A stretch of DNA of 64,000 nt from a halophilic archaeon SHRA6 (GTDB taxonomy: Archaea; Halobacteriota; Halobacteria; Halobacteriales; Haloferacaceae). The stretch lies in NCBI GenBank assembly GCA_005239175.1, contig ML241294.1, forward strand, positions 755,275-819,274. Reading direction: 5' to 3'. Of this stretch, positions 32,862-40,304 are shown piece after piece. The notes beneath the pieces are model-generated. The model did not search any database. It was not told where the DNA came from and worked only from the letters and a program-made list of their open reading frames with translations. A program made the position numbers and the translations under genes. How positions within the stretch are numbered: position 1 is the first letter of the stretch; every line of letters begins with the position of its first letter.

Positions 32862-33251
32862 TTACGCGCTGGGAACGACGGTTACCGAGAGCGATCGGTC
32901 ACGGGGGCCGTCGCACTCAATGAGGAGAATTGACTGCCACGTGCCCAGTGCGAGCTCACCATCACGAACGGGGATTGAGACGCTTCGCCCGAGGAGGGAC
33001 GTACGAAGATGTGCGTCAGCATTCCCGTCAAGCTCGTCGTGCGCCCACCCATCAGGCGCTGCGAGCGTTTCGACGAACTGTGCAATATCCTCGATTAAGC
33101 GCGGTTCGGCCTCGTTGATCGAAACAGCCGCAGTCGTGTGGTTGACAAATACGGTACAGACGCCACTCGCAATCCCGGACACATCCGCAGCGACCTGATC
33201 AGTCACATCGACAACATCGATCGGGCCGTCCGTTTCAACGTGGATCGACAT
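32862..33251 (-). CDS. YjbQ/UPF0047 family protein
   Basis: A 129-residue YjbQ-family protein: MSIHVETDGPIDVVDVTDQVAADVSGIASGVCTVFVNHTTAAVSINEAEPRLIEDIAQF...HDELDGNADAHLRTSLLGRSVSIPVRDGELALGTWQSILLIECDGPRDRSLSV. The conserved NHTTA, HLRTSLLG and LGTWQ blocks are present. Bacterial members have weak thiamine-phosphate synthase activity; the true role is unsettled. The ATG at 33249-33251 is used, since the upstream 31 codons run into a promoter-like AT-rich zone. It separates orc1/cdc6 from the HalOD1 gene. Confidence 0.9.
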   Translation of the reverse strand: MSIHVETDGPIDVVDVTDQVAADVSGIASGVCTVFVNHTTAAVSINEAEPRLIEDIAQFVETLAAPDGWAHDELDGNADAHLRTSLLGRSVSIPVRDGELALGTWQSILLIECDGPRDRSLSVTVVPSA

Positions 33252-33400
33252 ACGTCGATGATTAGCGTTTGCGCCCTTCAGTTGTTCGGCATCTGCGGGA
33301 TGTATACTGCACCAGTTTGTCGAACTGATGGAAGTGGTTATCAAAAGTGTAGGATTTTTGATTAGTCATTTTAATATTAGTGTACTGTGTAGCAACAGCA

Positions 33401-33727
33401 ATGGCGGCTACCGATCTAGCGGTGTACCGAGAGTGTCCACCGGTTGTAGATACTGTATTCACAGTGGAACCCGATCAATCGCCGGTTGAAGCAATCGTTG
33501 AGGCGATGACAGCAGCTACCGACGTTAATCCGTTGGAGACGACTCCCTTGTACGAGTATGTCGACGCTGACGCGTTGAACAGTCTGTTTCATCATGACGG
33601 ATCCGAAAACGCTGAAATACTACTTCATTTCCAGATCGAAACATGGAAGATATTTTTCCGGACTGACGGAAGGATACGCGTCTGTGATGCGACGCAGACA
33701 ACAAGTCCGGAACCAGTCTTTGAGTAA
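33401..33727 (+). CDS. HalOD1 output-domain protein
   Basis: A 108-residue protein consisting of one HalOD1 domain (haloarchaeal signalling output): PVEAIVEAMTAATDVNPLETTPLYEYVDADALNSLFHHDGSENAEILLHFQIETWKIFFRTDGRIRVCD. Start MAATDLAVYREC at 33401, 24-33 bases after the AT-rich TTTTAATATTAG. Many haloarchaea have dozens of such stand-alone HalOD1 genes with unknown partners. It is upstream of the RecA-like/PolB2 operon, with a 137-base gap. Confidence 0.85.
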   Translation: MAATDLAVYRECPPVVDTVFTVEPDQSPVEAIVEAMTAATDVNPLETTPLYEYVDADALNSLFHHDGSENAEILLHFQIETWKIFFRTDGRIRVCDATQTTSPEPVFE

Positions 33728-33812
33728 ACCACGAGCTATTCAAGCAGATAGCGTCCGTGATTTTTGATTCCCAGCAGGATCGCAACGAGCTCGCAAAGTG
33801 AAGAATCGGAAG

Positions 33813-33820
33813 TTCCGGAA
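33813..33820. promoter_or_regulatory. TTCCGGAA palindrome upstream of RecA-like/polB2 operon (candidate operator)
   Basis: The palindrome extends to GTTCCGGAAC (33812-33821). It is 45-52 bases before the ATG at 33865 and about 14 bases upstream of a TATA-like CTTATT at 33834-33839. It matches the core upstream of the exonuclease gene. Confidence 0.5.
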
Positions 33821-33864
33821 CCCACGCGCCACGGCTTATTCCGCAGGTCTGTCTCTACCGGTAT

Positions 33865-34545
33865 ATGGAGCCAAGCACTGCCACGCAAGTACCACCGACA
33901 CTGCCGTCGCTCAGTACCGACTGCTACGTACTCGAAACAGACGACACGCCGATCGGCCCGTTACAGGCGCTCGTCGTTGATCACCTGTTGATGAATGAGC
34001 ACACCGCGTACTGGGTTGATGCTGCCGGGCACGCACGAACAGACACGCTGGCCCGCATCGCCCCGAGCACGCGGCTGCTGGATCGGATTCAGGTCGCCCG
34101 CGGCTTCACCGCCTGTCAACACGCGGCGCTCATTGACCGTGTCAGCGATCGACTCACAGCGGACACACCACTCGTTGTCGTCCCGGCGATCGATGCGATG
34201 TACCGCGCCGAGGATAGCCACGGCGTAGATGCCGAGCGACTATTCCGATCGGCGGTTTCAACACTCACCACGCGGTGTCGTGCGTCCGATACCCCACTCC
34301 TCGTGACCTGCCAGCGTCAAGATGAACTCACGGCACCGCTTGCCCGCCACGTTGACGAGACGCTTCGGTGTGAGACCACACGGTTTGGCCCTCGATTCGT
34401 CAGCGATCGCTTCGAAACGCTAGTGTACCCACGCACCGACGGGACCGTCCAGACGACGATCGCGTTCTGGGCGCACGTCCTCACCCAGCGGGCAACTGTC
34501 GCAGCGACCGGTCAGCAGGAGGTGTTGGTCCATGGGTCGAACTAA
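33865..34545 (+). CDS. RecA-fold protein lacking the Walker A P-loop
   Basis: A 226-residue protein. The order of secondary-structure-like blocks follows RadA/RadB: TAYWVDAAGHARTDTLARIAPSTRLLDRIQVARGFTACQHAALIDRV (equivalent to the post-P-loop strand and the ...VARAYN... segment), LVVVPAIDAMYR (Walker B position), LLVTCQRQDELTAPLARHVDETLRCE (the strand with conserved Gln, then an Asn/Asp-rich loop), and a final FETLVYPRTDGTVQTTIAFW. No GxxxxGKT is present before residue 60, so ATP binding is doubtful. It overlaps the next gene by 14 bases and heads the polB2 operon. It may be a structural or regulatory partner of the polymerase. Confidence 0.7.
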   Translation: MEPSTATQVPPTLPSLSTDCYVLETDDTPIGPLQALVVDHLLMNEHTAYWVDAAGHARTDTLARIAPSTRLLDRIQVARGFTACQHAALIDRVSDRLTADTPLVVVPAIDAMYRAEDSHGVDAERLFRSAVSTLTTRCRASDTPLLVTCQRQDELTAPLARHVDETLRCETTRFGPRFVSDRFETLVYPRTDGTVQTTIAFWAHVLTQRATVAATGQQEVLVHGSN

Positions 34546-34807
34546 TCCAACCTACCGAGACGCGATTCGGGTAGTAGAACGCCGCTGGGAGGATTTCAAA
34601 CGCCCTCTCCGACGCCGCGACCAACCACGATTTGAGCGGCTGTTCGAATACGCACACGCCCACGCCGATGCCGGTGGATATCTGAATCACGACGAACCGC
34701 TGTTTCCGATACTGGTCGCTGTCGATCTCGAACAGGAGAGACGGCTCGACGAACTCGAAGACCGCATCGCCACCGTAGAAACAGCGCTCGAATCCAACCG
34801 CGAGTAG
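34532..34807 (+). CDS. Small conserved protein co-encoded with PolB2
   Basis: A 91-residue helical protein: MGRTNPTYRDAIRVVERRWEDFKRPLRRRDQPRFERLFEYAHAHADAGGYLNHDEPLFPILVAVDLEQERRLDELEDRIATVETALESN. The N-terminal basic helices could bind nucleic acid and the C-terminal part is coiled-coil-like. I recall similar proteins in other haloarchaea (possibly DUF8156), annotated only as hypothetical. It overlaps the RecA-like gene (34532-34545) and ends 9 bases before polB2, so all three are one translationally coupled unit. Confidence 0.8.
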   Translation: MGRTNPTYRDAIRVVERRWEDFKRPLRRRDQPRFERLFEYAHAHADAGGYLNHDEPLFPILVAVDLEQERRLDELEDRIATVETALESNRE

Positions 34808-34816
34808 CCGATTCCC

Positions 34817-36913
34817 ATGCCGTACAAATTCGATTACCACGATGGAGACGTTGTGGCGTGGACAGCGACCGACGACGGCGCAACCGCAACGCGAATCGAC
34901 GGATACACGCCGACAATCTACGTCGGGGCGGATGAACACGACCACTTGGCAACCGCCAAACAGCATATTGCTGAACTCCCTGCAGTCACTCGGACGACGG
35001 TTGAGCAGTGGCGGACTGGGTTTCGACACGACGCCGAGGCTGTGGTTCGGGTCGATATCCAGCACATTGATGCGGTCCCCGATGTTGCCAGCACGATCGC
35101 CGGATGGGGCACGCCCGGGACGTACCGGTTGTACAACGTCGATCTCACGCGTGAGTTCCGCGTCTGTCTCGAAGCCGGACATGATCCGGTGCCTGCCCGG
35201 CCGTTACGAACCGTTTCAATCGACGCGCCTCCAGCCCACCGCGCCCGTGAGGACCTGGAAACAATAACCATCGATGGCGTCACGGTCGAGGGCGAGACAG
35301 CAATCCTCGAAACGATCGCCGAACGGCTCGAGACGATCGACCCGGACGTGCTCAGTCTCTCATCGAGCCGGCTCATCCCGCAGCTGTACGAGATGGCCGA
35401 CCAGTGTGGCATGGCAGCGTTCGATCTCGGTCGCCTATCAGGGTACGAACAGCTGGCCGGGCGATCGACGTACGAAAGCTACGGGCAAGTCGGGCACTCG
35501 CCCGCCCGCTACAACGTACCTGGTCGGGTGATCGTCGATCGATCAAACACGTTCATGTGGAGTGAGACGAACCTCGAGGGGTGTCTGTACTTGATTGAAC
35601 AGTCGGGACTTCCGCTGCAAGAGTTGGCGTGGGCGAGCATCGGGCGGATTCTGACAGCCATACAGATCAGTCATGCTCGCGATCGGAGCGTCTTGGTGCC
35701 GTGGCAGTCCTGGCGTCACGAGCGCTTCAAATCGATGCGGCAACTCAACGACGCTGACCGCGGCGGCTTCACGTTCGCTCCAGATGTTGGGCGCTGTGAA
35801 GACGTCCACGAACTCGATTTTTCGAGTCTGTATCCGAATATCATTGTCACCCGGAACGTGAGCCCGGAAACAGTCCGGTGTGAGTGCCATCCCGATCGTG
35901 CGGACGTCCCTGGTCTCGACTACAGCATCTGCCCAGAGCCGGGGTATCTCCCCGACGTGCTGGAACCGCTCATCGAAGATCGGGATGCGATCAAGCGGGA
36001 ACGCCGCGAGACGGACGATCCAAAACGGCGTGCTGCGCTCAACGGCCAATCAAGCGCAATCAAGTGGGTTCTTGTCTCTTGTTTCGGCTATCAGGGCTTC
36101 TCGAACGCGAAATTCGGCCGGATCGAATGCCACGAAGCGATCAACGCGTTTGCCCGTGAGATCCTGCTTGAGGCGAAAACCATCCTGGAGTCGAACGGCT
36201 GGCAGGTCGTCCACGGGATCGTAGACAGTCTCTGGGTGACGCCACAGCCAGATGCCAGCCAGACGCCGATCGACACGCTTTGTGAGCGGGTTACTGACGC
36301 GTCGGGCATTCGATTAGAGCATGAAACCGCCTACGACTGGGTCGCATTTGTGCCGCAGCGCCACAGCAATACCGGTGCGCTGACGAAATATTTCGGTCGA
36401 TCGACTGACGGCGAGTACAAGTATCGCGGCATCGAGTGTCGCCAGCGAAGCACGCCGGCGTTCGTCAAAGACACCCAACGAGCGCTCATCAAGACACTTG
36501 CTGAACACGAATCCCCAGAGCGTGTCTGTGAACTGCTGTCCGCACGGCTCGATGAGCTTCGATCGGGAGCAGTTCCAACAGACGAGTTGTGTGTGACGAT
36601 TCGCGTCTCAAAGTCTGCAGAGGCGTATACACGGAACACGCGCGTCGCTGCGGCAACCGCTCGCGCAACGCAGTTAGGCTGTCGAAAATACCCCGGCGAG
36701 CAGGTCTCATTTGTCGTCGTTGACGATGAGGTATCGACCATCGATCGCGTTCGACTGGCGTTCGAACAGCCCGATACGTACGATCCGGCGTTCTATGCGA
36801 CCCAACTGTATCGGGCTGCAGAAAGTGTCCTCTCGCCGCTGGGGTGGAGCGAGGAACAGATCCGTTCGTATCTCTCCGATCGGACGGACACGAGCCTCAT
36901 TCGATACCAGTGA
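34817..36913 (+). CDS. polB2: B-family DNA polymerase, PolB2 type, with altered catalytic motifs
   Basis: A 698-residue B-family polymerase. Motif A is intact: HELDFSSLYPNIIVTRN (D334, SLYP 337-340). Motif B is SSAIKWVLVSCFGYQG, with Lys416 kept but the usual N-S-x-Y-G read as SCFGY. Motif C reads HGIVDSLW (466-473) where canonical polymerases have Y-G-D-T-D-S, so the first metal-binding Asp is Ile468 while Asp470 is kept. No Exo I DxE is seen (closest is SIDAPPAH at 134-141), so proofreading is probably lost. Archaeal PolB2 proteins are known for such degenerate motifs; some have been reported active in lesion bypass or extension. It is the last gene of the operon with the RecA-like and small proteins. 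Confidence 0.92.
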   Translation: MPYKFDYHDGDVVAWTATDDGATATRIDGYTPTIYVGADEHDHLATAKQHIAELPAVTRTTVEQWRTGFRHDAEAVVRVDIQHIDAVPDVASTIAGWGTPGTYRLYNVDLTREFRVCLEAGHDPVPARPLRTVSIDAPPAHRAREDLETITIDGVTVEGETAILETIAERLETIDPDVLSLSSSRLIPQLYEMADQCGMAAFDLGRLSGYEQLAGRSTYESYGQVGHSPARYNVPGRVIVDRSNTFMWSETNLEGCLYLIEQSGLPLQELAWASIGRILTAIQISHARDRSVLVPWQSWRHERFKSMRQLNDADRGGFTFAPDVGRCEDVHELDFSSLYPNIIVTRNVSPETVRCECHPDRADVPGLDYSICPEPGYLPDVLEPLIEDRDAIKRERRETDDPKRRAALNGQSSAIKWVLVSCFGYQGFSNAKFGRIECHEAINAFAREILLEAKTILESNGWQVVHGIVDSLWVTPQPDASQTPIDTLCERVTDASGIRLEHETAYDWVAFVPQRHSNTGALTKYFGRSTDGEYKYRGIECRQRSTPAFVKDTQRALIKTLAEHESPERVCELLSARLDELRSGAVPTDELCVTIRVSKSAEAYTRNTRVAAATARATQLGCRKYPGEQVSFVVVDDEVSTIDRVRLAFEQPDTYDPAFYATQLYRAAESVLSPLGWSEEQIRSYLSDRTDTSLIRYQ

Positions 36914-36931
36914 GCCAACCAATACAGTTGG

Positions 36932-37741
36932 TTAACTCCCGCCACGGATGACGTGACCGTATTTGAGCAACGCAACAAATATTGCGCCCCCGGCGGCATT
37001 CCCGATCGTTGCGAGGACGAGAAAGACAACGTAGTCCGAGAGTGATACCGCAGGCGAAAGGAATAATCCAAAGAGCACCTCGACATTGCCCGCGATCGAG
37101 TGCGGAAGGTGAAGGAGGCCGATCGTTCCGGTGACGATCAATACGAGGAGGAGCCGGCTCACCGTCTCCTGTGCGGCCGTAATCAGCCACGCAAGCAGTC
37201 CCATCAACCAGCCGGCAAAGACGCCACCGATGAACAGCCAATGCAGCTCGTGGGTGACGAGTTTGAGTGCGATGCTTTCGAAGGCGTCTATTGAGACGAC
37301 GCCGAGCCCCGGCATCAAGAGGATCACGAGCAGGGTAAACAGGAATCCGCCGACGATGTTTCCGACGTAGACGAGTCCCCAGAGGCGAGCCAACTGTGAG
37401 ACCGACGCCTGCCTGTCGAGTACCGGAATCACCGCTAACGTGGTATGTTCAGTGAACAGTTCCGAGCGGCCAAGGATCACGAACATGAATCCAATGGAAT
37501 AGACGCTGGCCAGGAGTAATTCTGTCGTGAGATCGCCGAATCCCTGTTCTGCGAGGGTCAAGACGACCGCCATCATGAGCGGACCGAATCCGATATCAAG
37601 GCCAGCAGAGAATCCTGAAAGCAAGAGCCCGGATCGCTCGCGGTTCATTTCGTGAACCGCGCTCTCCATAAGCGAATCGAGGATGTTTCGCGACGTTTTT
37701 TGCCCCGAAGTAGCGGGCATATCGGGTTTGGAATCACTCAC
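36932..37741 (-). CDS. Formate/nitrite transporter (FNT) family protein
   Basis: A 269-residue membrane protein with six helices and FNT-type sequence: SAVHEMNRERSGLLLSGFSAGLDIGFGPLMMAVVL, GRSELFTEHTTLAVIPVLDRQASVSQLARLWGLVYVGNIVGGFLF, LITAAQETVSRLLLVLIVTGTIGLLHLPHSIAGNVEVLFGL, ATIGNAAGGAIFVALLKYGH. The FTEHTT and GNxxGG elements are family hallmarks. It transports small monovalent anions (formate, nitrite or similar). The first codon is GTG at 37739-37741; an internal ATG at 37720 is also possible. It is convergent with polB2. Confidence 0.88.
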   Translation of the reverse strand: MSDSKPDMPATSGQKTSRNILDSLMESAVHEMNRERSGLLLSGFSAGLDIGFGPLMMAVVLTLAEQGFGDLTTELLLASVYSIGFMFVILGRSELFTEHTTLAVIPVLDRQASVSQLARLWGLVYVGNIVGGFLFTLLVILLMPGLGVVSIDAFESIALKLVTHELHWLFIGGVFAGWLMGLLAWLITAAQETVSRLLLVLIVTGTIGLLHLPHSIAGNVEVLFGLFLSPAVSLSDYVVFLVLATIGNAAGGAIFVALLKYGHVIRGGS

Positions 37742-37889
37742 GGCTGTTCACCAGTGGTACGGTATGTATTGTCCAACTGTTTTGTTCTTGCCACTCAAGA
37801 CCGCAGCAGCCTTTGGTAACTATATGACAAATTAATATTACGTTTGCTCCAATTGAGCCTGTGACACGCGATCGGCACTCACGACCGGT

Positions 37890-39293
37890 TCAGTTTTTGA
37901 TGGACTCGGCTGCAGAGAGTCGAATCGTAATGTGATTCCCTCCGCGATCGCGTTCAGAAAACTCGATCGAGCCGCCCGAAAGATCGACCACACAGTAGAC
38001 AAACCACAGTCCAAGCCCGCTGCCGTGATACAACGGCCCGTGGGCACTCGGCTCTGTGAGCACCGCGATCTCCTGTTCGGGGATGGTCGGCCCGCGATCG
38101 GCGATCGAGATGATGACGGATCCATCAGCGGACTCGACAGCGATGTCGACGACAGGCTCGTTCGCGCCAGCGTACGTCACGGCGTTTCGTACCAGTTCGG
38201 CGATCGCCTCCTCGATCATGGGGACCGCAACGACAGGTGCGGCGTCCAGCCCGGAGACCTCGAACGGACTGAGGTCGTATTCACAGCAGACAGTATCGAT
38301 CGCGGCACTGGCAATAGCAACGAGATCGAGCCGTCGCTGTTCGGTCCGTCGCGTGAGCACGTCGACGATCTCGCGTTGTTTTTCCACCGTCTCGAGTAAG
38401 CGTTCGCCAGTGTTCCGAATACGGTCGATCGCCGACACCACCGTTTCATCGTCGCGCTCGGCGGCGATCTCCGCGTAGCCCAACATGATGTTGAGGTCGT
38501 TTCGGAGGTTGTGTCTGAGCACGCGATCGATCACGTCAAGATGGTGGGCCCGTTGTCGTCGCCGCGTGATATCGCGGACGAAACCGCCGACTCGCGAGAC
38601 CGTGCCGTCTTCGAAAATTGGCTGTCCTTGCGCCCACGCCCATCGGGTGCGGTTCGGTTCAGGCTGAATGCGAAACTCGATGTCGATCGGAACCCCCGCG
38701 GACAACCGCCCCATCGCGTCCATAGTTCGCTCGCGATCGTCTGGATGGACCACGTCGAGGAATGTCGTTGGCTTCGCTTTGAGCTGTTCAAGTGGCTGCT
38801 CCCAGACGGATTCGTACGCGGAGTTGATAAATAACAGCTGCTCCCAGTCGGCGGTGTACATCCACACGACGTCGTCGGTGCTCTCGGCCAGCTGTTTGAA
38901 CCGATCGTTTACCCGCTGTCGAACAGTACTGGCGCGTGCTCTGGGAGTGATATCGACCGAGCTGACCAGATACCCCTCGAGATCACTGATCGGATCGTTG
39001 ACCAGCCGGCTTCGAAGCCAGATGTGTTGGTCACATTCGGGCAGAAATCGGTATTCGACCTCGGTGACACGTGGAGATCCGTCCGCAATCGACTCGAACG
39101 CCGCAGTGACGACGCTGCGGTCGTTCGGATGCAGATGATCGACGAACTGTGTCGAGACGAGCGCAGCGTCGTCAATTGCGAGCACGCGATCGGCGCCGTG
39201 GGCTTCAGCGATGATCCCGTCGTCGACGAGCAGGTGCATCTCCTGGGTGTGCAGTGGGGCGGCGGTGTCGACGAAATCACCCAGGATGGGCAT
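37890..39293 (-). CDS. PAS-PAS sensor histidine kinase
   Basis: A soluble kinase of about 467 residues. Two PAS/PAC units are visible: the first with HLHPNDRSVVTAAFESIADGSPRVTEVEYRFL...GYLVSSVDITPR, the second with WEQLLFINSAYESVWEQPLEQL...DVVHPDDRERTMDAM...GGFVRDITRRRQ. Then an H-box of haloarchaeal type, VIDRVLRHNLRNDLNIMLGYAE, an N-box IAELVRNAVTYAG, and G-boxes IADRGPTIPEQE and GSGLGLWFVYCVVDLSGGSIEF. It has no transmembrane segment. The start may be 39293 (MPILGDFVDT) or 39320 (MYERFCIL); the longer frame to 39437 is unlikely. No response regulator is adjacent. Confidence 0.88.
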   Translation of the reverse strand: MPILGDFVDTAAPLHTQEMHLLVDDGIIAEAHGADRVLAIDDAALVSTQFVDHLHPNDRSVVTAAFESIADGSPRVTEVEYRFLPECDQHIWLRSRLVNDPISDLEGYLVSSVDITPRARASTVRQRVNDRFKQLAESTDDVVWMYTADWEQLLFINSAYESVWEQPLEQLKAKPTTFLDVVHPDDRERTMDAMGRLSAGVPIDIEFRIQPEPNRTRWAWAQGQPIFEDGTVSRVGGFVRDITRRRQRAHHLDVIDRVLRHNLRNDLNIMLGYAEIAAERDDETVVSAIDRIRNTGERLLETVEKQREIVDVLTRRTEQRRLDLVAIASAAIDTVCCEYDLSPFEVSGLDAAPVVAVPMIEEAIAELVRNAVTYAGANEPVVDIAVESADGSVIISIADRGPTIPEQEIAVLTEPSAHGPLYHGSGLGLWFVYCVVDLSGGSIEFSERDRGGNHITIRLSAAESIKN

Positions 39294-39427
39294 ACGAAGG
39301 ATACAAAAGCGTTCGTACATGAATCTCGCGGCCAAAATATCTATGTTGATAGTCACGGTATTGCCGGTACTCCAGCGGACTCGAACATAAGAAGGCTTAT
39401 TCAATGGCCACAACGACGCAAACGTAT

Positions 39428-40303
39428 ATGGCTGCATTCGAGGTACCGGAGATCGACTACACCGAATACAGCAACCGACAGCTCGCGGCTGTGCCGCTCG
39501 CGCTTCTTGCGGTGGCGCTTTTGATTCTCGGCGGCTGGTACGTTGCGACAGGCTATCCGGTCGATCCAGGGCTAGAGTTCACCGGCGGCACGGAGCTGCG
39601 GCTCGATATCGATGGTGATGATGCAGACGCACGCGCACAGATCGCCGAGGCGTTTGACGCCGAACCCGATTCGGTCCAACAGGTCGCCGCTGACGGGAGC
39701 TACATTGTGACGTTCCGGCAGGGCGATGCAACGACGACTGAACTCGAAACACAGGCGAACGACGCGGGCTTTGAGATCCGATCGATCGATTCGGTGTCTG
39801 GGAGCTTCGGATCAGACACCCAGTTTTTGGCGATCGCGGGCGTGCTCGTCGCGTTCGGCGGGATGAGCCTCCTCGTCTTTGCGATGTTTCGGACGTTCAT
39901 TCCGTCAGTTGCGGTTGTGGTGTCGGCGTTCTCTGATGTGATGATCCCGCTGGCGATGATGAACCTCATTGGGATTGAACTCACGCTGGGGACCGTCGCA
40001 GCGCTGTTGATGTTGATCGGGTACAGCGTCGACTCCGATATCCTGTTGAATAACAGCATCCTCCGACAGACGGGTGATTTCTACGAGTCGACAAACCGGG
40101 CGATGCGGACCGGTGTGACGATGACGATCACGTCGATCGCCGCGATGGCAGTGATGACGATCGGCGCGTGGGCGTTTGGGATCGATCTATTGCGAGCGAT
40201 TGGGGTCATTCTCGTCGTCGGATTGCTCGCAGATCTGATGAACACCTACCTGTTGAACGTGAGCCTGCTTCGATGGTACAAATACGAGGGGGTGAAACGA
40301 TAG
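39428..40303 (+). CDS. secF: Protein-export membrane protein SecF
   Basis: A 291-residue SecF. Start MAAFEVPEIDYTEYSNRQLAAVPLALLAVALLILGG matches the usual haloarchaeal N-terminus; an ATG at 39404 is also in frame. Key blocks: PGLEFTGGTELRLDI in the periplasm-facing P1 domain, and the membrane core FRTFIPSVAVVVSAFSDVMIPLAMMNLIGIELTLGTVAALLMLIGYSVDSDILLNNSILR, where the VDSD aspartates and Arg belong to the proton relay. SecD/F uses the proton (or cation) gradient to aid late export through SecYE. It comes 1 base before secD. Confidence 0.95.
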   Translation: MAAFEVPEIDYTEYSNRQLAAVPLALLAVALLILGGWYVATGYPVDPGLEFTGGTELRLDIDGDDADARAQIAEAFDAEPDSVQQVAADGSYIVTFRQGDATTTELETQANDAGFEIRSIDSVSGSFGSDTQFLAIAGVLVAFGGMSLLVFAMFRTFIPSVAVVVSAFSDVMIPLAMMNLIGIELTLGTVAALLMLIGYSVDSDILLNNSILRQTGDFYESTNRAMRTGVTMTITSIAAMAVMTIGAWAFGIDLLRAIGVILVVGLLADLMNTYLLNVSLLRWYKYEGVKR

Positions 40304-40304
40304 G

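Noticed and set aside
30938-36913. Casposon or integrated virus
   Set aside because: PolB2 is present, but there is no Cas1, integrase, transposase, capsid or terminal inverted repeat in the flanks, and the polymerase lacks protein-primed features.
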